NCBI GenBank assembly: GCA_033557465.1
Contig: CM066033.1
Location: 14,881,080 to 14,945,079 of the forward strand
DNA from: Ichthyophis bannanicus
Lineage: Eukaryota > Chordata > Amphibia > Gymnophiona > Ichthyophiidae
Direction of reading: 5' to 3'
Length of the DNA: 64,000 nucleotides
Numbering within the stretch: the first letter of the stretch is position 1; each line of letters starts with the position of its first letter. Below, in pieces: positions 32,722-42,600 of this stretch. Both the position numbers and the translations under genes were made by a program. Below the pieces are notes generated by a model. That model did not search any database and was not told where the DNA came from. It was given only the letters and a program-made list of their open reading frames with translations.

Positions 32722-33155
32722 TAATGCTTGCGTCCATGAAAAGCTAAAAGGAAAGAAAGTAAAAAACAATGTATCATTTAAATACAACAAGCACCGTGTG
32801 AAATTGAAACCAGGGAGAATGATGTATATATAATATATGCACATATTACTAGTGAAGCAGTGCTCCATAGAAACCGGTAAAGTTATTCTAACACCGAAGG
32901 CGACGGACATCTATTGCAAATCCAATCATGGATGTGGTACAGAATAACAGAAACAGTATGCTGACGTCCGTGAAAGGCTGAACGGGAAGGCAAGTTAAAA
33001 ACAATGTGATCATTTAAATACAAACAACCATGTGAGAATAGAAAAAGGGGAGAAAAATGTGGTACATACACAAATTACCCGTGAGGAAGTGCTATATAGT
33101 AACGGATGAAGTTATTCAAAACACGAAAATCGACGGATATCTATTACAATCCAAA
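32722..33155 (-). repeat. Tandem about 250-bp units inside the foldback element
   Basis: Two diverged units start at TGCTTGCGTCCATGAAAAG (about 32,726) and TGCTGACGTCCGTGAAAGG (about 32,959). Each runs to a (G/A)ACGGA(C/T)ATCTATT(G/A)CA end. Part of a unit occurs again inverted at 33,185-33,275. Confidence 0.65.
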
Positions 33156-33722
33156 AACAAGTATAGGTAAGGTATAGACTAACATGTGAGGACAAAAACA
33201 ATATTTTCGTGTTTTGAATAACTCCATCCGTTATTACATAGCACTGCTTCACGGGTAATTTGTGTAGGCATTATATATACATTATTCTCCCCCTTTTTAC
33301 ACAACATGTGTTTTGTTAGTTCTTCCCTCGTAACGATGTTTACATTTACAATAGGTTGTATTGCTTTGTTTGTATTCATTTCGTTTCACTTTTGTTTTCA
33401 TTTTCTAGCCCGATTTTATTGTTTAGTATTGTTATATTGTGATACACATTAAAAAGTTTTTTGAGGCACATCGGTTTATTTAATAATTTTTCAATACTCA
33501 TCCGGCTCCGCCTCTTTTAACCTCGCTGTGAATTTTGGATTTGTAATAGATGTCCATCGCCTTTCGTGTTTTGAATAACTTCATCCATTTCTATGGAGCA
33601 CTGCCTCACTAGTAATATGTGCATATATTATATATACATCATTCTCCCTGGTTTCAATTTCACACGGTGCTTGTTGTATTTAAATGATACATTGTTTTTT
33701 ACTTTCTTTCCTTTTAGCTTTT

Positions 33723-33983
33723 GACTGGCTGGGCCGCCGGGTCCCGGTCCCGCGGCCAGCCTGGTAACCGGGTTCCGGGGCCCGACTGGGAGGCAGGCCA
33801 CTTACCGCTGGGTGGTGGGGGCAGGGCGTGCGGGCACGCGCATACGTGTGCTTGGCCCCACGCTGCTCTGGGAGCCCGGTGATTGGCCCGCGTAGGCGGA
33901 CACGTGGGCAGGCAGCGCGAGCAAGGGGGGTTCGCCGGCCGGCGATCCCTCTCTTCCTCCCTTGCTCGCGCTGAGAAAGGTTT
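33723..33983 (+). repeat. Ngaro A1 repeat
   Basis: 261 bp from GACTGGCTGGGC to GAGAAAGGTTT; matches A2 at 39,506-39,766 with few differences. Confidence 0.9.
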
Positions 33984-35234
33984 GGTGTGGGGCTGCTCCT
34001 CGGGTGCGGGTGGGTTTGGGCCTTGCGGCCTTGTCTTGGGCGGTCTGCGGTGCGCTTCTCGGTCCCGAAGCGCACCTTGCAATTGCATTGTTGGATGCAT
34101 TGGGTCCGGCAGCACACCGCGTGTTCGTTGGCTGCCGGGCTCGTGGTGGGGGGGGGCAGGGTTCGCCAGGCAGGGTTCAGCTGCGGCCTGCCTCGGGTAG
34201 GCAGGCCGTCCTCGCCGGCCGCGTGGCTTGAGTGCGGCAGGGGGGCTTCCAAAACAACAACAAAAAAAAACAACAAACCACCGCCAAGCGGTCTAACGAC
34301 GCTGCCCGAGGGCGGGGAGCTGTGCGGCTGGGGCCTCGCTCGGGGGCCGTGGCAGGGCAGGCCGCGCTGTGTCCCCGGCTCCCTGTGGCCTGCCCGAGGC
34401 TCGGCAGGGCCGTGGGCATAGTGGGGGTTAGGCGGGCCTGGGGGCGGTGGGCGGCTCGCGGGGCTTCCAGCGCCCGTGTGTGCGGCTGCGCTTGCCTCCC
34501 GGAAGGAGGGGGCCTCTCCTGGGGGGGCCCCGGGCGGGATCACTGCGCCGGCGGCGCTCGGGGGGGGGAGGTGCCGGGCTGCTCGGTTGTCGATGGCCCT
34601 GGGTCCCCGCGGGCCCTGGCCGCCCCCCGCTTCCTGCAGCCGGGGAGGGCTGGCCCCCGTTCTCGCCCCCTCCCATTGGCGGGGGGGTCCTTCCCCCCCC
34701 CCCCTGGGTTCCCCCTCCCCTCCCGGGTTTTCTAGGTCCAGCGGGCCCTTGGGTGTTCGGGGCGGCCCCCGTGGGGGGGTGCAGGGCTTTTGGGGGGGGC
34801 TGGTTCGGGGATGTGCGTGGGGTGGCCGGGGGTGTGGAGGCTTGGGAGGCCGGGGGTTGGGGCCTTCGGCTCGAGTTTGGGGGGCTGGGTCGCCGGCGGT
34901 GCCCAGTACCCCTGGGGGCTTTGGCTGCTTGTTTCTCTTCCTCTTCTTCCCAGGTTCTCCGGATTTCGCCGCCATCTACCTCCATGGCTTCTTCCGGCCG
35001 GTTGGCTGGTGCAGCCCCCTCGGGTTCCACGACTGGGCTGGGGGCTCCGGCGCCTGGCGGATCCACTGGAGTGGCTCCCGTCGCCTCCTCAGGGGAGTGG
35101 TGAGTATGCTGCTGGCGCTGCGGGGGGGGCCCTTGAATCCGCTCCGGGCCCCGCGGGGGTTGGGAAGGTGACCGGTAAGCGCACGCGGGCTCGGCGCTGC
35201 AGGCGAGCGTCCTCTTCCTCTTCCTTGCTCTGAG
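33984..35234 (+). other. Ngaro GC-rich leader/gag N-terminal region
   Basis: Very GC-rich with long G runs. Several frames on both strands are open for over 140 codons, including a 431-codon minus-strand frame, but none shows a recognisable domain. Low stop density from base composition explains them. A gag N-terminus may lie within 34,900-35,230 (a Ser-rich stretch), unproven. Confidence 0.4.
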
Positions 35235-35940
35235 TTGTGGGAGGCCATTCCGCGGAAGTTGCGGCGGCGGATTAAGCGTCGAAAATGTATTGACATCTTC
35301 CGTCTCCTCGATGGTCGGAAGCGTTCCGGTGAGAGCCGGAAAAACGCCAGGAGGACGAAAAGGCGGGCAGGGTGCGTAAGGTTTCTCGCAACACCCTTAA
35401 CTGGACCCGGGCTTTCTGGCGCTTGGCGAACGTCTGGGGGCATTACTTCCCGGAGCAGTATGGGGCCCTGCTGGCCTATGCCGCCAATATCCTGGCGGCG
35501 TCCCGGGCCCACGAGGGATGGGGCTTGGTTGAATTTTGACGAGGAGTTTCGTGACCAGATGGCGGAGAACAGTCTCTTGCCGTGGGGGACGAAGGACATC
35601 AACCTATGGTTGACCCAGATGTCCGTGCGGGGTCGTGCTTGGGGATCGAGCGGGGCGGCTGTCAGGGCGGGACCGTCTCCGCTGCCGTCGGGGGGGGCGT
35701 TCCTTTCGTGCCTCCGGCTCGGCTTTGCCTCAGCCAAAGGGGGGCGTCGGCGGGGGGGCCATCTGCTGGCGCTTCAACAAGGCGTCCTGCCCCTTCCCCG
35801 ACTGCAAATTTAAGCATGCCTGCTCCTTGTGTGGGGGTGCCCATGCGGCCGCGAAGTGCGGCGAAAGGGGTTGCGGGGGGCCCCCTCGGCGGCGAAGTGA
35901 AAAGGAGGGGGTATTGGCCCGTTCCCCGTGCGCATTGAGG
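35235..35940 (+). pseudogene. Ngaro gag with cysteine/histidine zinc finger, frameshifted
   Basis: A basic region (IPRKLRRRIKRRK, about 35,250) is followed by a segment with FDEEFRDQMAENSLLPWG (about 35,535). In another frame a zinc-finger cluster follows: CWRFNKASCPFPDCKFKH, then CSLCGGAHAAAKC (about 35,755-35,855). Such a cluster ends Ngaro gag proteins and would bind the element RNA. At least two frame changes, near G runs, separate these parts. Confidence 0.65.
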
Positions 35941-37597
35941 TGATGCGCCCTTGGTTGCTTGCGTACGGGCATTCCCGTCGGGGGAGGATGGCTGGGTTGC
36001 TTTTGGGTGGGTTTTCTCGGGGTTTTCGCATTCCTGTCCGGGGTGCGTCCGCGCGTGGTGGGTCCCGCAATGCCGCCTCCGTACGGCTTCATGGGGATTT
36101 CGTGCGGCGGAAGATTTCCGAGGAGTGTGCGCTGGGTCGCGTCGCTGGCCCTTTCCTGGCACCCCCCTTTTCCCCGTTTACGGTCTCCCCGTTGGGGGTG
36201 GTTCCCAAGAAGGAGCCGGGCAAGTTCCGGTTGATACACAACCTCTCATGCCCTCCGGGCGATTCGGTCAACGACCGCATACCTCGCGAGCTCTGCACGG
36301 TCCATTACTCCTCTTTCGATGCCGCTGTCTCCCTGGTTCGTCAATGCGGGCCGGGTGCCCTTCTCGCCAAAGTGGACATTGAATCGGCTTTCCGTTTGTT
36401 GCCGGTGCATCCCTCGGCTTTCCCTTTGCTTGGTTTTCGCTTCGAGGCGCGGTACTATTTCGACATGTGCATGCCCATGGGCTGCGCAATCTCGTGTGCT
36501 TATTTCGAGGCCTTCAGTACTTTCTTGCATTGGGTTGTCGAACGGCAGTCAGGGGTCGCATCCATAGTGTACTATCTGGATGACTTTCTGTTTGTCGGGC
36601 CTGAGCGGCCACCCACGTGTCCCACTCTCTTGAGCACTTTTTTGCGGGTGGCTGCCGCGTTTGGCATTCCCGTTAAAAAAAACAAAACAAAACAAAAAAA
36701 AAAACGGTCGGGCCGGTTACTTGTCTCAATTTTCTCGGCATCGAGATTGACACGGTGGCTATGGTAGTGCGCTTGCCGGCGCAAAGGATCCGTCGCCTCC
36801 GGGAGTTGGTGGCCTCCGTAGGATCTGCTTCTAAGACTTCCCTCCGGGTCCTTCAGTCGTTGGTTGGGCATCTCAACTTTGCTTGTCGTGTCCTTCCCAT
36901 GGGGCGCCCCTTCATGCGTCACCTATCCTTGGCAATGGCGGGACTGCGGCTGCCCCACCATCGTATCAGGGTGTCCTCGGGGATGCGGGCGGATCTGCGG
37001 GTTCTGGGACGCGTTTCTGGCTGGCTTCGCTGAGTGCTCCGTCCTGCAGTTGCCCGAGCTCTCGAATCTCGACCTGCAATTGTTTACCGATGCGGCGGGT
37101 GGTTCGGGTTTTGGGGCCTTTGTCACGGTTCCTGGTGTGCTGAGCCTTGGCCGGCGGATTGGGTGCGCACCGGCCTGACCCGGAATATCGCCTTCTTGGA
37201 GCTTTTCCCGATTGTGGTGGCTTTATGGCCGGATTGGTTGCGCGATCGGCGGGTTGTCTTCCGGTGCGACAATGCGGCAGTAGTTGAGGTCATTAACCGT
37301 CACGTGCCCCGGTGCCCCAGGGTAGCTTCCTTGATGAGGGTGTTCGTGTTGACCTGCTTGCGCCCGCATGTCACCGCTCGAGCCCGGCACGTGCCGGGCT
37401 CCCAGAACTCCATTCCTGACGCTTTATCCCGATTTCAATGGGCGCAGTTCCGGCGGCTGGCTCCTCAGGCGGCCGAGCTGCTCTCACGGGTTCCGGAGCA
37501 TCTCTTGAGAATTGGGACCCTGACTTACTGGTTCTGCTGGCAGCGTCGGTGGCTCGTAGTACCTGGGCGACGTATCGGAGGGGGTACTCTCAGGTGA
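35928..37597 (+). pseudogene. Ngaro reverse transcriptase - RNase H, one major frameshift
   Basis: The RT reads openly from about 35,930 to 36,675: VVPKKEPGKFRLIHNLS (about 36,200), AKVDIESAFRLLPVHP (about 36,367), MPMGCAISCAYFEAF (about 36,472) and the catalytic YYLDDFLF (about 36,571). An A-rich insertion (36,675-36,706, AAAACAAAACAAAAC type) then shifts the frame. The thumb/connection continues at 36,755-37,033 and RNase H at 37,034-37,470, with FRCDNAAVVEVIN (about 37,260) and HVPGSQNSIPDALSR (about 37,390). Except for the shifts, the catalytic residues of RT are present. Confidence 0.85.
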
Positions 37598-38434
37598 GTG
37601 CTTTTTGTGCGCCCAGGGGTGGTCTGGGGGGGCGGTGCCTGACGGCTTGGTCGGTCGTTTCGTGCTGTGGGCGAAGAATGAGGGCTGGGCCCGGTCGGCG
37701 GTTACTGGAGCATTGGCAGGTTTCTCTTTCTTTTGTAAAGCTGCTGGTTGGGGGAACCCGCGTGTTTCCTTCTTAGTTGGGCGATTGCTCGCTGGCTGGG
37801 CTCGTGTGCAGCCGGGGTCGCGTGACTGGCGGCTCCCGATATCCCACGAGCTTCTGTTGCGGGTTTGTGCGGTTTTACCACGGGTGGCGGCCTCCAGTTT
37901 CGAGGCAGTATTGTTCCCTGCGCTGTTTACGGCGGCTTTCTTCGGTGCCTTCCGGGTATCTGAGCTTGTCCCTCGGTCTGCGAGACGTGGGACTTTTGGC
38001 GGGCTCGAAGTTGGGCATGTCCGGGTGGATCCTGTGCGGGCGCGAATTTTCTTACCACGGTCCAAGACGGACCAATCCGGGAACGGGGGCTGGGTCCTGC
38101 TTCGTGCGACCCCCCCCCCCCCCCTTGGTGTCCTGCCCTGTTCGGGCTCTGGGGGCGTACGTGCAGCAGCGACCGGCAGCACGTGGCCCATTCTTCATTC
38201 ACGCGGACGGCAAGCTGGTGACTCAATTTTCAGTTTATGGCTGTGCTGCGCTTGGTTTTGCGTGCGTTGGGTTGCAATGAGCGAAGTTCTGCTTCGCACT
38301 CGTTCCGGATTGGGGCGGCTACTAGCGCGGTGGCTGCGGGTCTTGACACGTGGGTTATTCAGCGCATTGGCAGATGGCGGTCGGGGGCTTATGCCGGATC
38401 AGTTCGCCCGTCGGCTCCTGGTGGTGCGGCTTAG
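37480..38434 (+). pseudogene. Ngaro tyrosine recombinase, frameshifted
   Basis: The N-terminal SAM-like part is at about 37,530-37,760 (ARSTWATYRRGYSQVSAFC). The catalytic-arginine region is FFGAFRVSELVP (about 37,940), followed by SKTDQSG. After a shift in the poly-C run near 38,111-38,124 it continues with FIHADGKLVTQF. After another shift comes the HxxR box in SHSFRIGAATSA (about 38,296), then WVIQRIGRWRSGAY. The usual nucleophile position near the end reads YAGSVRP, with Ser where Tyr is expected, although a Tyr lies three residues earlier. Integrase of the Ngaro circle; this copy is probably dead. Confidence 0.8.
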
Positions 38435-38443
38435 TGCCGGGCG

Positions 38444-38950
38444 GTGCCGGGGCGGTGGTCTGCCTACGGTGCGGTGCGGGGGGGGGGCCTGGGGGTACTA
38501 ATCATTTTCTTCCTGTTGCAGAATTGCTTGCTGGTGGCAGTCTGCTCTTTTCTGCTTTCAGGTGGTGTGTCCGCTGGGGACTGGTGGCTCATCGGGCACT
38601 CCTTCGTCTACTGGGCGGAATGTCGAGCGGCGGTTCGGCCGTTGGGTGCTCACCTTGGTCTCGCCGTGGCGGGAGTGCGGCTGTGCTGGATGGGTCACCG
38701 CGGCATGCACTGGGGACAGCTCCTGGATCATGTGCATGCAGAACTTGGACGGCGGCAGCGGCCAGTCCGGCTGCTGCTCCACCTCGGGGGCAATGAGGTT
38801 GCTGGCTGGGCTTGCCGACAACTCATACTGACTGTTCAGGGCGATATTGCTCTGTTGCGGGAGGTCCTTCCCGGGGTGGCCATCACCTGGTCGGACATTA
38901 TAACTCGCCCTGCTTGCCCCTTGCCCCGGTGGGATGGGACTTACTCTTGA
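38444..38950 (+). CDS. SGNH/GDSL-hydrolase-like ORF of Ngaro
   Basis: This is the last ORF before B1. The domain part starts near 38,585 with WLIGHSFVYWA, which fits SGNH block I with GHS in place of GDS. It continues with RLCWMGHRGMHWGQLL, then LLLHLGGNEVAG (block III-like GGNE) and PGVAITWSDIITR near the end (about 38,870). Some vertebrate Ngaro and other retroelements carry an SGNH esterase-like ORF of unknown role. The start codon is uncertain; the first 45 residues do not look like part of the domain. Its catalytic competence is doubtful by eye. Confidence 0.6.
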   Translation: MPGRWSAYGAVRGGGLGVLIIFFLLQNCLLVAVCSFLLSGGVSAGDWWLIGHSFVYWAECRAAVRPLGAHLGLAVAGVRLCWMGHRGMHWGQLLDHVHAELGRRQRPVRLLLHLGGNEVAGWACRQLILTVQGDIALLREVLPGVAITWSDIITRPACPLPRWDGTYS

Positions 38951-39041
38951 ATGACTGGCAGGAGGCATTGGAGTCTTGGTGCAGGTCGCAGCTTTCGGTG
39001 GGGGGGGGCGGCGCTAGGATTGCTCGCTACCTAGCGCCGGT

Positions 39042-39505
39042 GGCGGGGTGGCGAGCTGGTGCTCGTTGACCCGGCGCCTCAGTTCAGCTGTATGCCGCTT
39101 CAGGTGAGCGGCACGGCTCTTCAGGTTGGGGGAGACGTCCCGGCTGGGGTCTCTACCCGGAAATTGGCAACCCCTTCAGCCGGCCTTTGCTATAACGGCT
39201 AGGCGGGCGCGAGGGGGTAATGGGGGGGGGGGGTTGGATGGTGCTCCACTTTGCTTCAAATGGCTGGTGGGGGGCACCATCCGGATGATGGGTGGGGGGT
39301 TATTTAGTTATTGTTATGATTGCTGAGTTGGCCCATGTTGGGCCGGTGTTATTACCGTTTAATAAAAGCTGCGACCAAGCAATGTTTGCACCAATACCTG
39401 ATGTCTGTGTGGTTTTGTCGGTGTGGGGGGGGTGGCGGTGGGGGAAGGAAATGGGGTGGGGGTGGGGGGCACATGCCGGGTTGGGTATCCGGATACCTCG
39501 GTTAT
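39042..39505 (+). repeat. Ngaro B1 repeat
   Basis: 464 bp, matching B2 (39,869-40,327). It contains TTACCGTTTAATAAAAGCTGC, a likely polyadenylation signal (about 39,352-39,372), and G-runs of different length in the two copies. Confidence 0.9.
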
Positions 39506-39766
39506 GACTGGCTGGGCTGCCGGGCCCCGGTCCCGCGGCTGGCCTGGTAACCGGGTTCCGGGGCCCGACTGGGAGGCAGGCCACTTACCGCTGGGTGGTG
39601 GGGGCGGGGCGTGCGGGCACGCGCGTACGTGCACTTGGCCCCACGCTGCTCTGGGAGCCCGGTGATTGGCCCGCGTAGGCGGACACGTGGGCAGGCAGCG
39701 CGAGCAAGGGGGGTTCGCCGGCCGGCGATCCCTCTCTTCCTCCCTTGCTCGCGCTGAGAAAGGTTT
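39506..39766 (+). repeat. Ngaro A2 repeat
   Basis: 261 bp, second copy of A1, directly abutting B1. Confidence 0.9.
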
Positions 39767-39868
39767 CCCTCCCTCCCTCCCTTGTTTTTGGCCGGGGGGG
39801 GGGGAAGGGTGAGTGTGATGGATGTCGTTGCAGCTGGTGGTGGGGGGGGTGCCCCTTTGGGTCGGGCA

Positions 39869-40327
39869 GGCGGGGTGGCGAGCTGGTGCTCGTTGACCCG
39901 GCGCCTCAGTTCAGCCGTATGCCGCTTCAGGTGAGCAGCACGGCTCTTCAGGTTGGGGGAGACATCCCGGCTGGGGTCTCTATCCGGAAATTGGCAACCC
40001 CTTCAGCCGGTCTTTGCTATAACGGCTAGGCGGGCGCGAGGGTGTAACGGGGGGGGGGGGGTTGGATGGTGCTCCACTTTGCTTCAAATGGCTGGTGGGG
40101 GGCACCATCCGGATGATGGGTGGGGGGTTATTTAGTTATTGTTATGATTGCTGAGTTGGCCCATGTTGGGCCGGTGTTATTACCGTTTAATAAAAGCTGC
40201 GACCAAGCAATGTTTGCACCAATACCTGATGTCTGTGTGGTTTTGTCGGTGGGGGGGGGGGTGGCGGTGGGGGAAGGAAATGGGGGGGGGGCACATGCCG
40301 GGTTGGGCATCCGGATACCTCGGTTAT
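39869..40327 (+). repeat. Ngaro B2 repeat
   Basis: 459 bp, second copy of B1. It ends in CCTCGGTTAT, then the foldback sequence resumes at CATGGACG. Confidence 0.9.
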
Positions 40328-40774
40328 CATGGACGCAAGCATTATTGCCTAAACAGTTCACATTACCATACATTTGCGAGTTTCGCTTTCATTTGTTGGT
40401 CAGTGTGTAACAATTTTTGGCGTGAGTACACCTTTATGTGAGTTTATGTAAGCTGATGCCTCTTCTTTCTTCTTTTTTTCCCTAATGTATGTGTCTCACT
40501 ATACCACGTTTTTCTTTCATACATTTACATTTTTGTGTGGTTATTATGTTATTTGATGTTATTTGATTTTCAAGATATTTCCACCTATGTGTTCTCTTTT
40601 GTTCCTGTGCCTACGCTTCTTCTTCTTTGTATAAGCGATTTGATTTTATATGATTATCTATCAGCAGTATATATTTTTTGTGTTTTTATTTCCCTTGGGG
40701 CTTTTTGTTTAACATTTTAGTTATATTTATTTATATATGATTGTTTTATACTTTATTTATGTTTTTAGCTGCAT

Positions 40775-40814
40775 ACCCCCTGAAGAAGGCGGTTACGCCG
40801 AAACGCGTTGGGGT
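40775..40814 (+). ncRNA. Hammerhead-ribozyme-like motif, right arm
   Basis: In order: ACCCC (40,775-40,779), CUGAAGA (40,780-40,786), one unpaired A, GGCG (40,788-40,791), GUUA, CGCC (40,796-40,799), GAA (40,800-40,802), ACGCGU (40,803-40,808), U, GGGGU (40,810-40,814). ACCCC/GGGGU gives stem I, GGCG/CGCC stem II, and the self-complementary ACGCGU stem III, which has no loop and could only pair between two molecules, as proposed for minimal hammerheads of Penelope-like elements. The extra A before stem II departs from the consensus. It lies 100 bp from the element end. Confidence 0.5.
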
Positions 40815-40914
40815 CTGGTTCAATAAACTACGTTTGTATCATCCTTTACGCCTCGTCTCTTGCTCCTTTGTGCTCCCGCTGTACCTGCAAGAGCGCTGCT
40901 CTTCGTTGTGTTGG

Positions 40915-40929
40915 TCCAAAACAGGTTTT
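40915..40929. repeat. Foldback-element TSD, right copy
   Basis: Exact match of 32,182-32,196. Confidence 0.85.
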
Positions 40930-42600
40930 GAAATCCTCTGTTTAATTCATGATTGCAGGGGAAAAAAGCCTATTACTATTTTTGCCATTTTCACTTCTGT
41001 CCCAACAGAATTGATTGGGTTGCAGACTGGCTACTCAATAGCCAGGTCTCACCTAAGCAACCTATAACATGCTCTCTGCAACTGTGCAATGAAGCTCTGC
41101 AGCTATGGGCCTTTGTCAGAGAGCATCGTGGTCTACCCCTGGTAGCGAACTTCCAGGCGGTCAGACAACATTTGACTGGTAGGCTCTGCTCAGTCATGTC
41201 CCACATGGCTCTTTGTTCCCATTTACCATCTTCCTTAAACATTTGTCTTTAAGGAAAAGGAGCCAGAGCCTAGACGACTTCAAGTTAAGGAATAGCACCA
41301 CTCCCTAGATTCCATATCCTCAAGGGAACTTCCACTACAGGGATGCATTCCCAATCATTTCAGTTGATCCTTATCTACTGAAAATGTTTTTCTCAATATC
41401 TCTTGAAGTCTACGAGAAACAAAGAACACATGATACTCATACTGCTCTCAGAGAGAGTCAGATAAGGGATTCCCTTCCATTGCGTTATTTCGTCCAGCTT
41501 CTATCCTGAAGTGATTAAAGGATCCAGATCCTTTATCTTAGGATTAAGGATCTCCTCTGCACTCCTTCAGGTAGGTTTCAGGGCCTAGTTATCTGAGGAC
41601 TAGTCTTTTAAGACCTAGACCTCTTGTCAAGGGTACGAAGCACCTTACTGGTTTCCACGTAACCTTGCATAAGTTTCTTATACCTTGACTAATAAGTGAT
41701 TCTCCCTAACTATTTGCAAGAAGTTCTTGACCCTTCATGTTGTTAGACGAGTCTCCTTATACAATCTGACCCTGAAATATTGCTACTGTCCATATCAATG
41801 CTGTCAGCATACCACAAGGTCTTAAATGGACATCCAAATTATCTGGTAAAGTTAGGAAATTCTTTCTTTACCATAACCTTTTTTTCTATCGGAATCAGGT
41901 TACCTTATATCTGAAGCTCTCCAAGTAGAGTTGTTAGCCTACGTGCTATCACTTACGCAACGTACATTACTGATCTTCAGAAATTGGGGGCTAAGTCGCC
42001 CAACATGGTCTCCTTGTCTGGATAAAGGGGTTCTAGGAACCCATCTCCTTTTGCTGTAAGGGTTTTTGACCTTTTCATCCAGACTAGTCAGATTTGTCTT
42101 TTCTTTCCCAAGGCACCACCCTGCTCTAGGGACAGAAATATCTTAGACTTTAGCTTATAGAGAAGTTTATCTTCTCTCATGGGTCCCAACTTCTTATAAA
42201 CTCCCCAGTTTCCCTGGGGTTACTTCTAGACAATGATATTTTCTTATCTTTGTCTATATTGCAAATTTCTATTCCCTTTACTCCTCACGGTAAGGGAATT
42301 CCATATGAGGACAATGTGATGGTTCTTTACAACAGACCCATATCCACTTTCCCCATATGTATAGATTTTTTGCAATCCTTGGATAACATCCCTTTTCAAG
42401 AATTGGGACTTTCTATCCTTACTAATGGTTAGCTCTACACAAGGACACTTTTCTGCATTCCTTGTTTAGTTCAGCTGTTCCACAGCACATCACTTTTACT
42501 CTGTTAACTCAACTCCTGCCCTCCATCCCTTGGATGCCTGAGGTCCTCGGAAGGAAGCATGTCCCATCCATTACTTTTGCTACATGCTGTGCCTCTCCCA
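40930..42600 (+). pseudogene. Outer DIRS remnant: RNase H end and recombinase region, heavily decayed
   Basis: RNRIDWVADWLLNSQ-like sequence near 41,010 matches the end of RNase H in DIRS elements (compare YLADKLSR). Later sequence is full of stops, and no recombinase catalytic box could be read with confidence. The position between the RNase H remnant and the element end implies that this was the methyltransferase-like and recombinase region. Confidence 0.5.

Larger units (their letters stand above)
33723..40327 (+). mobile_element. Ngaro-type tyrosine-recombinase retrotransposon with split direct repeats
   Basis: The structure is A1 (33,723-33,983), coding region, B1 (39,042-39,505), A2 (39,506-39,766), a short spacer, B2 (39,869-40,327). 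Ngaro and PAT elements have this A1-(ORFs)-B1-A2-B2 layout. Coding order is gag with zinc finger, RT-RNase H, tyrosine recombinase, then an SGNH-hydrolase-like ORF. The element is very GC-rich and unlike its AT-rich target. It has no TSD: the empty site in the other foldback arm (32,738/32,739) shows precise insertion between AGCTTTT and CATGGAC. Homopolymer-linked frameshifts break several genes. Confidence 0.9.
32197..40914. mobile_element. Foldback element with hammerhead-like motifs, possibly Penelope-like (PLE) or retrozyme-related
   Basis: After removing the Ngaro element the unit is about 2.1 kb. A left arm (32,197-32,926) is the inverted copy of a right arm (33,535-33,722 plus 40,328-40,868). 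There is an extra 46 bp at the right end and a 15-bp TSD. The middle (32,927-33,534) repeats parts of the arms again in direct and inverted order (about 250-bp units). Both arms end with a motif resembling a minimal hammerhead ribozyme. No RT is encoded, so the element is non-autonomous. Hammerheads in inverted or tandem terminal repeats are known from Penelope-like elements and animal retrozymes; assignment to them is inference. Confidence 0.7.

Noticed and set aside
33680..34975. 431-codon open frame on the minus strand
   Set aside because: Lies antisense in the extremely GC-rich Ngaro A1/leader, where several frames on both strands are open. It is low complexity (Pro/Gly/Arg) and has no domain.
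35662..36239. Two minus-strand frames of about 168 codons opposite Ngaro gag/RT
   Set aside because: Antisense shadows of a GC-rich coding region.
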